DNA of 64,000 bases from Andreprevotia lacus DSM 23236 (GCF_900176275.1 NZ_FWXD01000022.1:1-64000); one strand, 5' to 3'. Shown: positions 1 through 9,392, counted from the stretch's first letter. The notes: generated from the letters alone by a model not told the origin. Numbers and translations: made by a program.

Positions 1-66
1 GCGCCTTGCGCTCCATCCCGAACTACCCCGAACGCAAGCGTGAAATAAGTGTTAACAGGCCCTAGG
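1..66. repeat. Right end of a palindromic MITE-like repeat (edge copy)
   Basis: These 66 bases are identical to 50418-50483, the right end of the repeat at 50211-50482. They include the terminal arm that ends in GTTAACAGGCCCTAG. The rest of this copy lies left of the window. The copy sits beyond the last gene of the Ter-type operon. Confidence 0.85.
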
Positions 67-114
67 TTGTCGCAGCTGTCACGGCTGGTTCTTTGATCTG
101 GTTTGCTGCCTCGT

Positions 115-741
115 TCATCTGGCCTTGCGAAATGGCTTGAACGCGGGATGATCCGATATTGCGAGCATTTCGGCATCGCCGTCCGAGTCGCCATAGGCGT
201 GGATTTCATATTGATGCAGCGGACCCAGTAGCTCCTCCAGGCGCCTAACCTTGGCGGATGCCCGGCAATTCTCTCCCCTTATCTGTCCGGTGCAGACCCC
301 GTTGCAAGATGCCACCTCGGTGCAGAGCAGGTTCTTGAATCCCAGCTGCCTTGCCAGAGGCTCAAGGTAAAAATCGAGCGAGGCACTGACCATGATGAGG
401 TGGTGCCCCTGATCCTGGTGCCATTTGATCTGGTTCAGTGCTGCAGGCCTGCACAGTGAGGCAATATGGCTTGCATGCTCGCGGCCCAGCTGCTTTAGTC
501 TGGCGACCGGCGCGTCGGGGAACAACCTGGCAATCAACAGGGCTTTAAAATGGTCTCGCGAGGTCAGGCCGAGCCAGACCTTCAGGGCTGGCCAGGCAAG
601 CCTGGCCAAAGACATTGCGACGCTTCGCCTGCCAAAAGCACGGCATAGAAAAGGCAGAAATGTATCTTTGGTCGTGATGGTGCCGTCAAAGTCAAATGCT
701 GCAATGACCGGTCTGGCCCGGAGGAGTGGCGGTGTGCTCAA
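115..741 (-). CDS. HAD-superfamily (subclass IB) phosphatase
   Basis: This 208-aa protein has the HAD nucleophile motif FDFDGTIT near residues 16-23. A serine motif (MVSASLDFYLEP) lies near 117-128, and the late acidic motif AYGDSDGDAEML near 183-194. This is the pattern of HAD-IB phosphoserine-phosphatase-like enzymes; the substrate cannot be told from sequence. It is the last gene of the Ter-type operon, 6 bp after the kinase gene. The start is TTG at 741, with a GGAGG lying inside the end of the kinase gene; no ATG is available nearby. Membership of the signalling system is inferred from position only. Confidence 0.8.
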   Translation of the reverse strand: MSTPPLLRARPVIAAFDFDGTITTKDTFLPFLCRAFGRRSVAMSLARLAWPALKVWLGLTSRDHFKALLIARLFPDAPVARLKQLGREHASHIASLCRPAALNQIKWHQDQGHHLIMVSASLDFYLEPLARQLGFKNLLCTEVASCNGVCTGQIRGENCRASAKVRRLEELLGPLHQYEIHAYGDSDGDAEMLAISDHPAFKPFRKAR

Positions 742-747
742 ATCGTG

Positions 748-2253
748 CTAGGCCTCCACCATCTGGACGACGGCAAGCCGACCGCCGTCCCCCTTGCCAA
801 ACAGTATTTTCTGACCGTCCTTGAGTTCCAGTTTTTCTCCGATCGCAACCGGCCGCTTTGCTTCGTCAGTAACATCCGTCAAGTCTGGCATGCGCTCGTT
901 CACAAGCCACCAGCGGTCGTTGTGAAGTACGAAGTAGCCGATGCGTTTCTTTTGCTCATCAGCCAGTTTTTCATTCGGCACGATCAGGTTGTTTGCATGC
1001 CATGGGAACATGGACTGATTGGTGTAAACCATCAAACGATGATTGTCGGGCCGGTATGACCCTTCCTTGCGTGACGAGTACAGATTCAGCACGGGCAGCT
1101 TGCCCTTGAAGGGGGTGCCGCAAAATGGGCATTGTGGCTGCGTGGAGTTGTCGAAGACATACCATTTCTGTTCGCATGCAGGACTCTGGCATGGTTGAAC
1201 CAGGTCGACCGTCTTGACCAGGGCTGTTTCCCAGTCGTTGGCTGATGGTCGCACTGCGGGATCGTGCAGGCCGTTGACGAAGGCTTGCAGGAACAGCGCT
1301 TTCAGATATGGCCCGGTTACCGTGAACGGAATTTTGTCCGTATCTGCCCAAGGCAGTTCGGAAGGCTTTACGTTCTTGATTTTGATGCGATTGGATTTGT
1401 CTACCGGGTGCTCAACAAACAGGGCGCGTTCGCCCATGGTCAGCGTCTCGTCACGCTGTTCATCGTTCAGGTCGTGCACCTTTCCGCCACGCAGCGGGTG
1501 CCTGTACAGCAGATACATGTAGATGAGGACGGCCAAAGCATGCTGGTCAGTCTCGCGCTTGGGCAGGCAACGTGCGGGGTCGTCTTTGGCCAGATGGCCG
1601 GTCTGGATGACCTCCGGGGCAATGAAATCAGGCGTGCCAACGACGTCGGGCGGGAATTTGCCGGGGACGACCAGTCCATCAACGTCGATGACACATGCCA
1701 TCCCCCGCGAGGGGTCGACCAACACATTCTTGTAGCTCAGGTCCGAGTGTGCGAGGCCGGCGAAGTGCATGCGGCGAACGGCGCGCGCCAGCAGCAGGCA
1801 GACCTTGATGTGATTCAGCCAGTCGCCAAGCTCTCTGGTATCGACAAAACGATTGCGCAGATTGGGGGCGGCAAACCATTTGCCCTCCTTTTCCTTGCCC
1901 TTGATCTGGAGCATGTCATTGTTCTTAGAACCGTGTTCGAAGAAGAAATGCCTGGCATATGCCGGGGCAACCATCCCAAGTTTGCCGTTGTGTTCGAGCA
2001 TGGCTGTTGGCCAGCAGAACAGGTGCTTCCAATAGTCGCCGCCAACCTGATTGAAGATGTTTTCGCGGTATTTGCCGGTAATCATCTGCAGACGTTCTTT
2101 GGCTTGAGCATCCTGCCCGGTCTTGTAAAAACCGACGACATATGACTTGTCCGGCGAGAAATAGACGTCTTTCATCGCCCCCGATCCGATGATGTCATCG
2201 ACAAACTCGATATCCTGCCCGTCTAACGTCTTGCACTTGACCACTTTGGCCAT
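748..2253 (-). CDS. Ter-associated protein kinase with zinc ribbon
   Basis: This 501-aa protein has an N-terminal protein-kinase fold (about residues 15-330) with a glycine loop IGSGAMKDVY. The catalytic loop is HSDLSYKNVLVD where most kinases have HRD, and the metal-binding motif is DVDG instead of DFG. A four-cysteine zinc ribbon follows (CQSPACEQKW then CPFCG, about 360-385). A C-terminal beta-rich region of about 110 residues may be FHA-like, which is weak evidence. It follows PP2C and VWA/TerY genes, the kinase-phosphatase-VWA set described for Ter stress systems. The ATG start has AGGAG upstream. Targets are unknown. Confidence 0.82.
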   Translation of the reverse strand: MAKVVKCKTLDGQDIEFVDDIIGSGAMKDVYFSPDKSYVVGFYKTGQDAQAKERLQMITGKYRENIFNQVGGDYWKHLFCWPTAMLEHNGKLGMVAPAYARHFFFEHGSKNNDMLQIKGKEKEGKWFAAPNLRNRFVDTRELGDWLNHIKVCLLLARAVRRMHFAGLAHSDLSYKNVLVDPSRGMACVIDVDGLVVPGKFPPDVVGTPDFIAPEVIQTGHLAKDDPARCLPKRETDQHALAVLIYMYLLYRHPLRGGKVHDLNDEQRDETLTMGERALFVEHPVDKSNRIKIKNVKPSELPWADTDKIPFTVTGPYLKALFLQAFVNGLHDPAVRPSANDWETALVKTVDLVQPCQSPACEQKWYVFDNSTQPQCPFCGTPFKGKLPVLNLYSSRKEGSYRPDNHRLMVYTNQSMFPWHANNLIVPNEKLADEQKKRIGYFVLHNDRWWLVNERMPDLTDVTDEAKRPVAIGEKLELKDGQKILFGKGDGGRLAVVQMVEA

Positions 2254-2368
2254 GCCGATGCTCCTGAATTAATATGGGCAGTGATTTGCCACTGCCGGCG
2301 CGGCATCGCTTTCTCATTCCGCTGCCAGACATGTTGGTACGAGCCGCATTGCTGCGGGTCATTGGCCA

Positions 2369-4087
2369 TTACCAGAGCAGGGCGATAGTCCGGTCATCAT
2401 GGTGGCCTTGCTTGAAAAAATGTAGCCATTCGAGCAAATTCAGCGCTGACGATGTCTCTTGCTCCAAATGGGGCTGGATTTCATTCCACAACGCATCCCA
2501 CTTTGTTTCGTCTGCCAAACCGTTGTCGGTTTCGAAATAGGGGTCGGAGACGCCGTCGGTCATCAGGATGATGGCTGAAATATTTGGTAATCGGCCTACC
2601 CTGACGCGTTTGCCGAACCCTTGGTCGGCCAGTGCATTGCGGTCCAGAAAGCGTGTCTGGCCTGCAAATTCACCACCATCGGGAGTTCCCATGAGCTTGA
2701 CGGTGCCTTTGGGGCCATAGGCGGCAATTGCACCGTCACCCATCCAGAAGGTGGCCAGAAAGGTGCTCGGCCCCTCTTTCTTTACTGCGGCGACCAGCAG
2801 TGTCGTTGCATAGTCCCTGGCTTGGGCATTTTGCACTTGTGCTTCTTGCTCGATAGCCTGCACGGTGGTGTGTGCCATCTTGTGGAAAAAGTAATGGAAC
2901 TCGGTCCCGATGGCATTTTGCGATGCAGGGTCGGTATCCCAGCTTGCAAGGTGATTTGAAATTGTCTGGCCAAATACCCCGGCCAGGCTTTCGGTCAGTT
3001 GCACTCCGGCGGTCTGGACTGCAATTCTTGACCCTTCGCGGGAAGATTTCGCACTGCCTGCACCATCTGCAACGATCAGCACGCTCCAGCCACTGGTCGT
3101 GTCGTCGGCAATGAAGAAGTCGTCGTCACGAAAACTGCCTCCGTGCTCGTGAGAGCGGCCACGGCGACTGGCTGCGGCGATGTTGAATGACGTCCCGCGA
3201 AGCAGCTTCTGGTCGAGATGTGCCTTGCGGTATGGAAGGTCACCGGCCGGTTCCAGCACTTTCCACAGGGAGCGTGGATCCGGGTTGACGATGAGTTGGC
3301 ATGTGCCGCTGGTTTTCCCTTCATTGAGTGCCTCGGCATAGGACCATTGCAGATCAAGGTCAAACTCGCCGTCCAGCAGCGGGTGCCCGCTCACCATCTG
3401 GGTTGCGGGGTCAAATGTCAGCCCGAATCCATCAGGAAACTTCACATGGGCAACTCTGATTTGCCGACCCGTTTTGTCCAGCCCTTCCATTCTGGCCGAG
3501 TAAGGGCTGCCAGCCTTGCAGTTGGGCAGATGGAATACCGGCTGGCCTTCGGGTATCGTCGCAGTGACCACAGGAGCAATAGGCACTTGCCCGGGTCTGA
3601 GCACTTGGGAGGGTGTTGATGCGTCATGCATGGTTGCTGGGGCGGGGTGGGGCACAGGCCGCGCCGGCGGCGCGGTGTCTTCGGTCTTTGCGGCTTGATC
3701 CGGCATCTGCGTCGCAGCTTCGGCAATAGGGGGGGGGGCGACCATTGCTGGTGCAACCTCGCTGTTGCCTGGTGTGGCAGAGGGGGCATCCAGCTGGGCA
3801 AACGCCATTGGTTTTATCTGCGGGGTACTATTGAGGCGTGCTTTGGGAAACAATCCCGGCTTGCCGGGGTAGCGGGCTGCCCAGATTTTTTTCAGCTTGC
3901 TGGCAAATTCATATGCAAGCCGCTGTACTTCTCCATCCTTGGCGAATTCATCAATCAAGGGGCCTGCGACCTTGCCTCGGTCAAAGAAAGGGGTCTGGCT
4001 TTCCTTGAACAAGCCCAGGACCAGTTCTTCGGCATGCGCCTGGAGTTGAGGCGGTACGGTCGTTTGCCGGGTATTTTCTGTTGTCAT
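2369..4087 (-). CDS. PP2C-type protein phosphatase with Ig-like domain
   Basis: This 572-aa protein begins with a short helical domain (1-90), then a Pro/Ala-rich linker (about 95-170). An Ig/cadherin-like beta domain follows (about 175-265), then a PP2C domain (about 290-572). PP2C metal and catalytic motifs are visible: RDDDFF, VADGAGSAKSS, FWMGDGAIAAYG, LMTDGVSDPYF and the terminal HHDDRTIALLW. It probably reverses phosphorylation by the adjacent kinase. The gene starts 2 bp after the VWA/zinc-ribbon gene stops, so the two are almost certainly co-translated. No signal peptide or membrane segment is seen. Confidence 0.85.
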   Translation of the reverse strand: MTTENTRQTTVPPQLQAHAEELVLGLFKESQTPFFDRGKVAGPLIDEFAKDGEVQRLAYEFASKLKKIWAARYPGKPGLFPKARLNSTPQIKPMAFAQLDAPSATPGNSEVAPAMVAPPPIAEAATQMPDQAAKTEDTAPPARPVPHPAPATMHDASTPSQVLRPGQVPIAPVVTATIPEGQPVFHLPNCKAGSPYSARMEGLDKTGRQIRVAHVKFPDGFGLTFDPATQMVSGHPLLDGEFDLDLQWSYAEALNEGKTSGTCQLIVNPDPRSLWKVLEPAGDLPYRKAHLDQKLLRGTSFNIAAASRRGRSHEHGGSFRDDDFFIADDTTSGWSVLIVADGAGSAKSSREGSRIAVQTAGVQLTESLAGVFGQTISNHLASWDTDPASQNAIGTEFHYFFHKMAHTTVQAIEQEAQVQNAQARDYATTLLVAAVKKEGPSTFLATFWMGDGAIAAYGPKGTVKLMGTPDGGEFAGQTRFLDRNALADQGFGKRVRVGRLPNISAIILMTDGVSDPYFETDNGLADETKWDALWNEIQPHLEQETSSALNLLEWLHFFKQGHHDDRTIALLW

Positions 4088-4089
4088 GA

Positions 4090-5136
4090 TCAGCCGCGAC
4101 CCCTGCCGACGTCGAATCCCCCCGCCTCTTCAGGTGCGGGGCCAAATGAAACCGACTCTTCGCACCATGGGCAGACAACCTTGCCCGGGCCGTTCACGCA
4201 CAGCAGCTTGCCGCAGCCGCAGACCGCGAAGGCGGTGAAGTTGCCGCAATGCGGGCAACCAGGGGAGCCCACCAGCGATGAGGTATTGACCTTGAGGTCT
4301 GCTGCACGTTGGTCCGACCAGGCGAAATAGTCTTCATCAAGGGGATGGCATCCATCCAGATGGTAGCTTGCGACATCCACCGAGAAGTCACGCGTTCCCA
4401 CTGACCTTAGCCTGCGACCGTATCTGATGATGTAGGGCCGGCGAGTTTTCTGACAGCGGCCAACCAGGGTCACGCATGCTTCGTCGGCGACCGGTTGTGG
4501 CTCTTTGACGATGCGCATGACTTGTTCATCGAAGACTGGGAGCTGGGCATGCTGCTGGCGTTCGCCCGTGCTTTTGCTTTGTACAAGCAAGGAGGCAGTA
4601 ACCCAGGCCACAAACTTCTTGAAGTTGCCTTCCTTGGTATCTTCGAAGACGATGGTGTGGTCAGTGAGCTTCTTTAAAGTAGTAAAGTCGGCATCTTTGC
4701 CCAATCCGACTGCGATCAGGGTGGCCTGGCTGGCATATCGGGCTTTCCAGCGTTCTATTGCGGGTATTGGGTTATCGGTCGGTCTGCCATCGGTAAAGAG
4801 GTAGACGATGGGTCGCCAATCTCCCTTGAGATCGGGCGTCGTCTTGATCACGGACGTGTCAATTTCGGCCATCAATGTTTCAAGGGCTGCGCCGAGACTG
4901 GTGCCGCTGCCGAGCGGCAGCTTGGGCGGGTAGAACGACGCAACCTCGATCAGCGGTGCAATTTTTTTTGCGATACCAGCGAATGCAATGACTGAAACAT
5001 GCACTGTTTCCAGTGCATGCGGGTCTGTACGAAGCGTGCGCATGATGGACTGCAGCCCGTCTTCCATTTTGCTGAGTGCTTCGCCCACCATTGATTCGGA
5101 ACAATCGAGTACGAAAAATACGGGCAATCTACGCAT
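4090..5136 (-). CDS. VWA-domain protein with C-terminal zinc ribbon (TerY-C type)
   Basis: This 348-aa protein has an N-terminal von Willebrand A domain with a MIDAS motif DCSES (residues 11-15), a conserved GSGTSLGAALE loop and FTDGRPTDN. The C-terminal third carries cysteine pairs CPHCG, CGCGKLLC and CPWCEE, a treble-clef or zinc-ribbon arrangement. This is the third VWA gene of the operon and the only one with the metal-binding tail. It lies directly before the phosphatase and kinase genes, as in known TerY-phosphatase-kinase triads. It probably acts as a cytoplasmic metal-dependent scaffold. Confidence 0.85.
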   Translation of the reverse strand: MRRLPVFFVLDCSESMVGEALSKMEDGLQSIMRTLRTDPHALETVHVSVIAFAGIAKKIAPLIEVASFYPPKLPLGSGTSLGAALETLMAEIDTSVIKTTPDLKGDWRPIVYLFTDGRPTDNPIPAIERWKARYASQATLIAVGLGKDADFTTLKKLTDHTIVFEDTKEGNFKKFVAWVTASLLVQSKSTGERQQHAQLPVFDEQVMRIVKEPQPVADEACVTLVGRCQKTRRPYIIRYGRRLRSVGTRDFSVDVASYHLDGCHPLDEDYFAWSDQRAADLKVNTSSLVGSPGCPHCGNFTAFAVCGCGKLLCVNGPGKVVCPWCEESVSFGPAPEEAGGFDVGRGRG

Positions 5137-5315
5137 CGGGGACTCCTGGGGGCACGATGGGGCCGGGCATCAAGCAGCGGGCTGGTGCCATGATTCCGCA
5201 CCGGGCAAGCAATCCGGGTTGACAGGTCGGTTGCCCGGTGCAGAGATGGTCAGGGAACAGGTGCATCTGTTCCCGACAAGGCCGGTGGCATGTCATTTGC
5301 GTATCGCTCGGCCGT

Positions 5316-5957
5316 TTAGAGAACGAGCTGCACTTCCGGAGGCGGTGGCGGCAGGGAAATCGAATCGGCTATGCCCGCGCTGCTCGATCCGGCTGCGACC
5401 GACGCGGATACCCACTTGAAGAAGCCGGAAAAAGCAGCTGCATCCATGGTATCGAGTGTCACCACCCGGTCGGTGAGCTCCAGGAGCAAGTCTTGCCGGG
5501 CTTTGGGGCCGGCAGCGCAGGCCAGGATCGAAGCGAAGTTGCATTTCCTGATTTCAGGAATCGCTTCCCGGTAAGCATGCAGGTCGGAAGGACTACCGTC
5601 CGTCATAACAAACAGCAGCGGCCGCCAGTCTCCCTTGGCATCACCGGTATTTTTTTTGATGTCCCGCGCCATGCATTGCAGCAATAACTCAAGCGCGGCG
5701 CCAAAGAAGGTGGCGCCGGCATCCGGTGCAATGATTCCTGCAAGCTTTACCTCGTCCAGTGGTGTCAGGGGAAGATACACCCTGGCTTCAATGTCAAAAG
5801 TAATGATGGAAAGATGCACGCTTTCGAGCGCATACGGGTCTTGTCGAAGCGCGCTAAGCATGGACTGGAGACCGACATTCACGGAATGGATCGGCTCACC
5901 GCGCATCGACCCGGACGTATCTAGCAGGATATAGACAGGCAGCCTTCTGACGCTCAT
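5316..5957 (-). CDS. TerY-like VWA-domain protein
   Basis: This 213-aa protein is a stand-alone VWA domain. Its MIDAS motif DTSGSM comes just after a buried strand (VYILLDTSGSM), with a later acidic strand VMTDGSPSD. It ends in a PPPPPEVQLVL tail much like that of the VWA protein at 6645-7283. The ATG at 5957 is preferred to the upstream GTG at 5966 because a GGTGG sequence lies at suitable spacing. It follows the TerD gene at 5971-6618 by about 13 bp. The function is inferred from the family: metal-dependent protein contacts in Ter complexes. Confidence 0.85.
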   Translation of the reverse strand: MSVRRLPVYILLDTSGSMRGEPIHSVNVGLQSMLSALRQDPYALESVHLSIITFDIEARVYLPLTPLDEVKLAGIIAPDAGATFFGAALELLLQCMARDIKKNTGDAKGDWRPLLFVMTDGSPSDLHAYREAIPEIRKCNFASILACAAGPKARQDLLLELTDRVVTLDTMDAAAFSGFFKWVSASVAAGSSSAGIADSISLPPPPPEVQLVL

Positions 5958-5970
5958 GATGACCACCCGC

Positions 5971-6618
5971 TCAATGGCTGTATTGCTTTAACCAGGTTAC
6001 AAAGGTGTCCGAGGGGTCAGGAGAACCTATCGCGTTGAACTTCCAGCCACCTGATTCACGCACCAGTTCTGCGAACAGCATCGAGCAATACTGGTCAAAG
6101 CCCGCACCGCCCGACAGGTCAAAACGTGTCATTTCCTTGCCCTGATTGTCAACGGCACGAATGAATGCATTCCGGACTTTGCCAAAGTTCTGCCGCTTTT
6201 CCTTGCCACCGTAAATCTGCACAACAAAGGCAATTTTTTGATAGGCATCCGGGAGGTCATTCAGCTTGACGATGATTTGCTCGTCGTCGCCATCTCCAGA
6301 ACCGGTTCGATTGTCGCCTGTGAGCCATACGCAGCCTGAACCATGGCGCATGCTGTTGAAAAAAACAACGTCACCACCAACCAAAGTCACCCGGTTGTTG
6401 GCACCAACGCTGCCAAGGTCTTTAACCTTGCTGTTGGCGTCGCAAAGAAAGGCAATCACATCCAGGTCATATTCATCTTCCTTTTTGCCAAGCAGATTGC
6501 TCAGAAAACCTTTCTTGCCGTCGTTGATGTCCCAGCCAAGGCCGATGGTAACCATGGACAGGTCAAAATCGGATTTCTTGAGGCTGATACCCTGACCTTT
6601 TTTGAGCGAGATGGCCAT
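5971..6618 (-). CDS. TerD-family protein (first paralog, 215 aa)
   Basis: This 215-aa protein begins MAISLKKGQGISL, the usual TerD opening. It has the calcium-binding family motif region YDLDVIAFLCD and the TGDNRTGSGDGDDEQI segment. An insert around residues 36-50 (GFLSNLLGKKEDEYD) makes it slightly longer than the 190-aa norm. TerD proteins are cytosolic calcium-binding beta-sandwich proteins associated with membrane-linked stress complexes. It lies between two VWA genes. It shares the FDLSGG/FDLSED region and overall plan with the paralog at 7318-7896. Confidence 0.9.
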   Translation of the reverse strand: MAISLKKGQGISLKKSDFDLSMVTIGLGWDINDGKKGFLSNLLGKKEDEYDLDVIAFLCDANSKVKDLGSVGANNRVTLVGGDVVFFNSMRHGSGCVWLTGDNRTGSGDGDDEQIIVKLNDLPDAYQKIAFVVQIYGGKEKRQNFGKVRNAFIRAVDNQGKEMTRFDLSGGAGFDQYCSMLFAELVRESGGWKFNAIGSPDPSDTFVTWLKQYSH

Positions 6619-6644
6619 TTGTCGTTGTGCTTCCCTGTGTGTGA

Positions 6645-7283
6645 TTAAAGGACGACGTTGACTTCGGGGGGCGGTGGCGGCAAATCATCCAGACCAGCCA
6701 CTTCTTTTTGGGCCTGATCCACTTTCTGGCTACCCGTGGACACAGAGGCGGAAACCCATTTGAAGAAGGCCTTGATAGTGCTGCCATCAGCGGTATCAAG
6801 CCGTACGACCGCTTCGGTGATCTGCTTGAGCACGGATGTATCTGCATCCTGGCCGGCGGCACAGGCCACGATGATGCCGGTACGAACTTTCTTCAGTTTT
6901 TCAAGACCGCGTTGCCAGTCGTCTGTCGGAACCCCGTCGGTCATGATGAACACGAGCGGTTTCCAGTCGCCTTTTACTTCAGCGGTGCTTTTGATCACTT
7001 CGCCTTCCAGTCGGTCTGCCAGCAGGGCAAGCGCCTCGCCGAGTGCCGTGGTGCCACTGGCGCTGATCTTGGGGGACTGAAAGGTCGACAGTTCGGTAAG
7101 CGGTGCAACTTGCCGGGCACTGCTATCAAAGGTGATCACGGACAGGTAGGCGGTTTCAAGCGCGTACGGATCCTGGCGCAATGTCGATATCAGCGTTTGA
7201 ACGCCGGTTTTGACGGCCTCAATGGGCTCGCCACTCATGGAGCCGGAAGCGTCGAGGAGCAAATAGACAGGTAGCCTTCTCAT
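6645..7283 (-). CDS. TerY-like VWA-domain protein
   Basis: This 212-aa VWA protein has a MIDAS motif DASGSM at the end of strand VYLLLDASGSM, the loop SASGTTALGEAL, and the strand FIMTDGVPTDD. It ends in PPPPPEVNVVL. The ATG at 7283 is chosen over upstream options because GAAGGAAAC precedes it at good spacing. It lies between the two TerD genes, 34 bp after the first. It is about as similar to the VWA protein at 5316-5957 as paralogs in one operon normally are. Confidence 0.87.
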   Translation of the reverse strand: MRRLPVYLLLDASGSMSGEPIEAVKTGVQTLISTLRQDPYALETAYLSVITFDSSARQVAPLTELSTFQSPKISASGTTALGEALALLADRLEGEVIKSTAEVKGDWKPLVFIMTDGVPTDDWQRGLEKLKKVRTGIIVACAAGQDADTSVLKQITEAVVRLDTADGSTIKAFFKWVSASVSTGSQKVDQAQKEVAGLDDLPPPPPEVNVVL

Positions 7284-7317
7284 TGTTGTTTCCTTCTTGT
7301 GGTTTGCCGGAGCGGCC

Positions 7318-7896
7318 TCAAGCAACCGTTACGCCAAACTGATTGCACATCGCTTCCAGGCCACCAGCAAAGCCCTGGCCCACGGCACGGAACTTCCATT
7401 CATCGTTGTGGCGATATATCTCGCCAAAGATCATTGCGGTTTCCGTGCTGTAGTCTTCGGACAGGTCAAAACGGGCGATCTCGACATCGTTATCGAGATT
7501 CACGATGCGCATGAACGCATCGGAAACTTGGCCGAAACTTTGTTTGCGGGCAGTAGCCTCATCGATGGTGACGCAGACGACGATGCGTTTGACGGCATCA
7601 GGCACTTTTTCGAGTTCGACCTGCAATGCTTCGTCATCGCCACCACCCGCGCCTGTCCGGTTGTCACCGGTGTGTGCAACCGAACCACACCTGGACGAGA
7701 GCTGGTTGTAGAAAATGAAGTCTTCATCGTTGCGCACCTTGCCGCTTTCCCCAAGCAGGAAAGCACTGGCATCAAGGTCATAGGCTGCGCCGGTGGTTAC
7801 CCGGGCCTCCCAGCCCAGTCCGACAAGAATGCGCTTGAGTGCAGGGGCGCTTTTCGACAACGAAACGTTGCTACCTTTGGACAAAGAAACCGCCAT
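7318..7896 (-). CDS. TerD-family protein (second paralog, 192 aa)
   Basis: This 192-aa protein has the canonical TerD length and motifs: [15 protein letters not shown] start, [41 protein letters not shown], and [16 protein letters not shown] near the end. TerD/TerE-type proteins bind calcium and occur in tellurium-resistance and general stress loci. It is the second gene of the operon, directly after the TerC-like gene. Actual tellurite resistance is not implied by its presence. Confidence 0.92.
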   Translation of the reverse strand: MAVSLSKGSNVSLSKSAPALKRILVGLGWEARVTTGAAYDLDASAFLLGESGKVRNDEDFIFYNQLSSRCGSVAHTGDNRTGAGGGDDEALQVELEKVPDAVKRIVVCVTIDEATARKQSFGQVSDAFMRIVNLDNDVEIARFDLSEDYSTETAMIFGEIYRHNDEWKFRAVGQGFAGGLEAMCNQFGVTVA

Positions 7897-7929
7897 GGTC
7901 TGATCCTTTCAAAAACGGGATTGATTTGA

Positions 7930-8988
7930 TTACCGGGCTGCTTCCGTTTCGCCTGCAAGCTCCGGATTGTTCTTTTTGTAAATCAGCGACGATGCGAGTG
8001 CTGCCGCGATGAAAGCGACACCGATCAAGCCCGTGACGACTTCACTGATGTGCCAGACGATGCTGCCAAACATGATGATGGCCAGTGCGCCGATGGCGTA
8101 GTGGGCACCATGCTCAAGGAAAACGTATTCGTCGAGTGTTCCCTTTTCCACCAGGTACACAGTCAGCGATCGTACGAACATGGCACCGATTGCAAGGCCG
8201 AGCATGATGATCACGACATCCCGTGTAACGGCAAAGGCACCGATCACGCCATCGAAAGAGAACGATGCGTCCAGTACCTCGAGGTAAAGAAAGCCCATCA
8301 CCCCCGCACGTTTTGCTGCCTTTCCTGCGGCATCCGATGCTTCGCCATCTCCGAACAGGCTGCCAACGCTATCGACGACGACGTAGAGAAAGATACCGCC
8401 CATGCCGGCAACGACGATGGCCAGACGTGTTGTGGCATCAATTGGCAGAAATGCCTGCGCGATCAGCAGTGCGCCCAAGGCACAGATGATGCGTACCGAA
8501 TCAAGTTTCCCCAGTTTGGCAAGGTATTCCTCAACTTTGCCAAGCCAGTGCAGCTCCTTGCCTTCATCAAACAGAAACGAGAAGAAAACCAGCAGCAGGA
8601 ACATGCCGCCAAAGGATGCGATGCCTGCATGCGCATCAGTCAGGTGGCGTGCATATTCTTCGGGCTTGTTCAATGCCAGTTGCGCTACTGCAATGAGCTG
8701 CTCCCCGGTTGCTGCTGCCACAACCACGATGGGAAACAGCAAGCGCATCCCGAAGACGGCGATCAAAATGCCAACCGTCAGGAAAATCTGCCGCCACCTG
8801 TGATCCATTTCCTTGAGGATGGCGGCGTTTACCACTGCATTGTCAAACGACAGGCTGACTTCCATGATGCCCAGCAACAGGGCGAGTGTGACTGCCGCTA
8901 CGCCCCCGCCTGCAGATTTTTGCCCCCAGAAAAAAGCAAGTCCCAGGCAAAGTATCGCAACGAATATCGACAAACGAAAATGACGCAT
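7930..8988 (-). CDS. TerC-related integral membrane protein (DUF475 family)
   Basis: This 352-aa membrane protein has many hydrophobic helices. It carries acidic motifs typical of TerC/DUF475 proteins: EVSLSFDNAVVNA near residues 42-54 and EVLDASFSFDGVIGAF near 219-234. The repeated SFD motifs are thought to form a metal site in this superfamily. The ATG at 8988 has AAGGAG just upstream; the ORF extends further but lacks a signal there. It is the first gene of the Ter-type operon and likely anchors the cytosolic TerD/VWA proteins at the membrane (inference from the family). Confidence 0.9.
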   Translation of the reverse strand: MRHFRLSIFVAILCLGLAFFWGQKSAGGGVAAVTLALLLGIMEVSLSFDNAVVNAAILKEMDHRWRQIFLTVGILIAVFGMRLLFPIVVVAAATGEQLIAVAQLALNKPEEYARHLTDAHAGIASFGGMFLLLVFFSFLFDEGKELHWLGKVEEYLAKLGKLDSVRIICALGALLIAQAFLPIDATTRLAIVVAGMGGIFLYVVVDSVGSLFGDGEASDAAGKAAKRAGVMGFLYLEVLDASFSFDGVIGAFAVTRDVVIIMLGLAIGAMFVRSLTVYLVEKGTLDEYVFLEHGAHYAIGALAIIMFGSIVWHISEVVTGLIGVAFIAAALASSLIYKKNNPELAGETEAAR

Positions 8989-9392
8989 CTGAACTCCTTG
9001 ACGGGCAATGTCGCTATTTTTAAAAAATGGCGTTTGGTTTGTGTAATGTATGGGAAAAATATTTCGTTTGCACGTATTTGAAAAATTACTTGTCAAGTAT
9101 GCAACAGGTTGTGTTCGGCAGTATTTTGGGCTGATTCTGTAAGAAAACAGAGTGCGCCATACGGCGAGCCGATCTTGTGGATGAAAGAATCGGAGCTGCC
9201 CGATGCAGCAAGATGTTGTCTATCTGCGATTGGCTTGACGGGGGCGGATGCAGTGAACGAGGCAACGCCGGGTGCCCACCGGCATTCAGAACCCGGATGC
9301 TGAAGCGTTGACAGGTTTGGCGGGGTAATCGCGAGGTGTGTGTTTCTGCGTCAGTTGCAGACTCTACTGAGGCAGGCCGGTGGCAAAGCACT
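8989..9392. other. AT-rich intergenic region, upstream of the Ter-type operon
   Basis: No convincing gene lies in these 404 bases. The part next to the DUF475 gene (about 9000-9110) is clearly AT-rich and should hold the operon promoter. A perfect TTGACA on the minus strand lies at 9091-9096, but no good -10 hexamer is seen at standard spacing. The part from 9110 to 9392 shows nothing recognisable. Confidence 0.5.

Noticed and set aside
115-8988. Classical tellurite resistance operon
   Set aside because: TerD and TerC-like proteins are present, but terZ/terA/terB-type genes are not seen, and VWA-kinase-phosphatase genes dominate. Signalling is the safer description.
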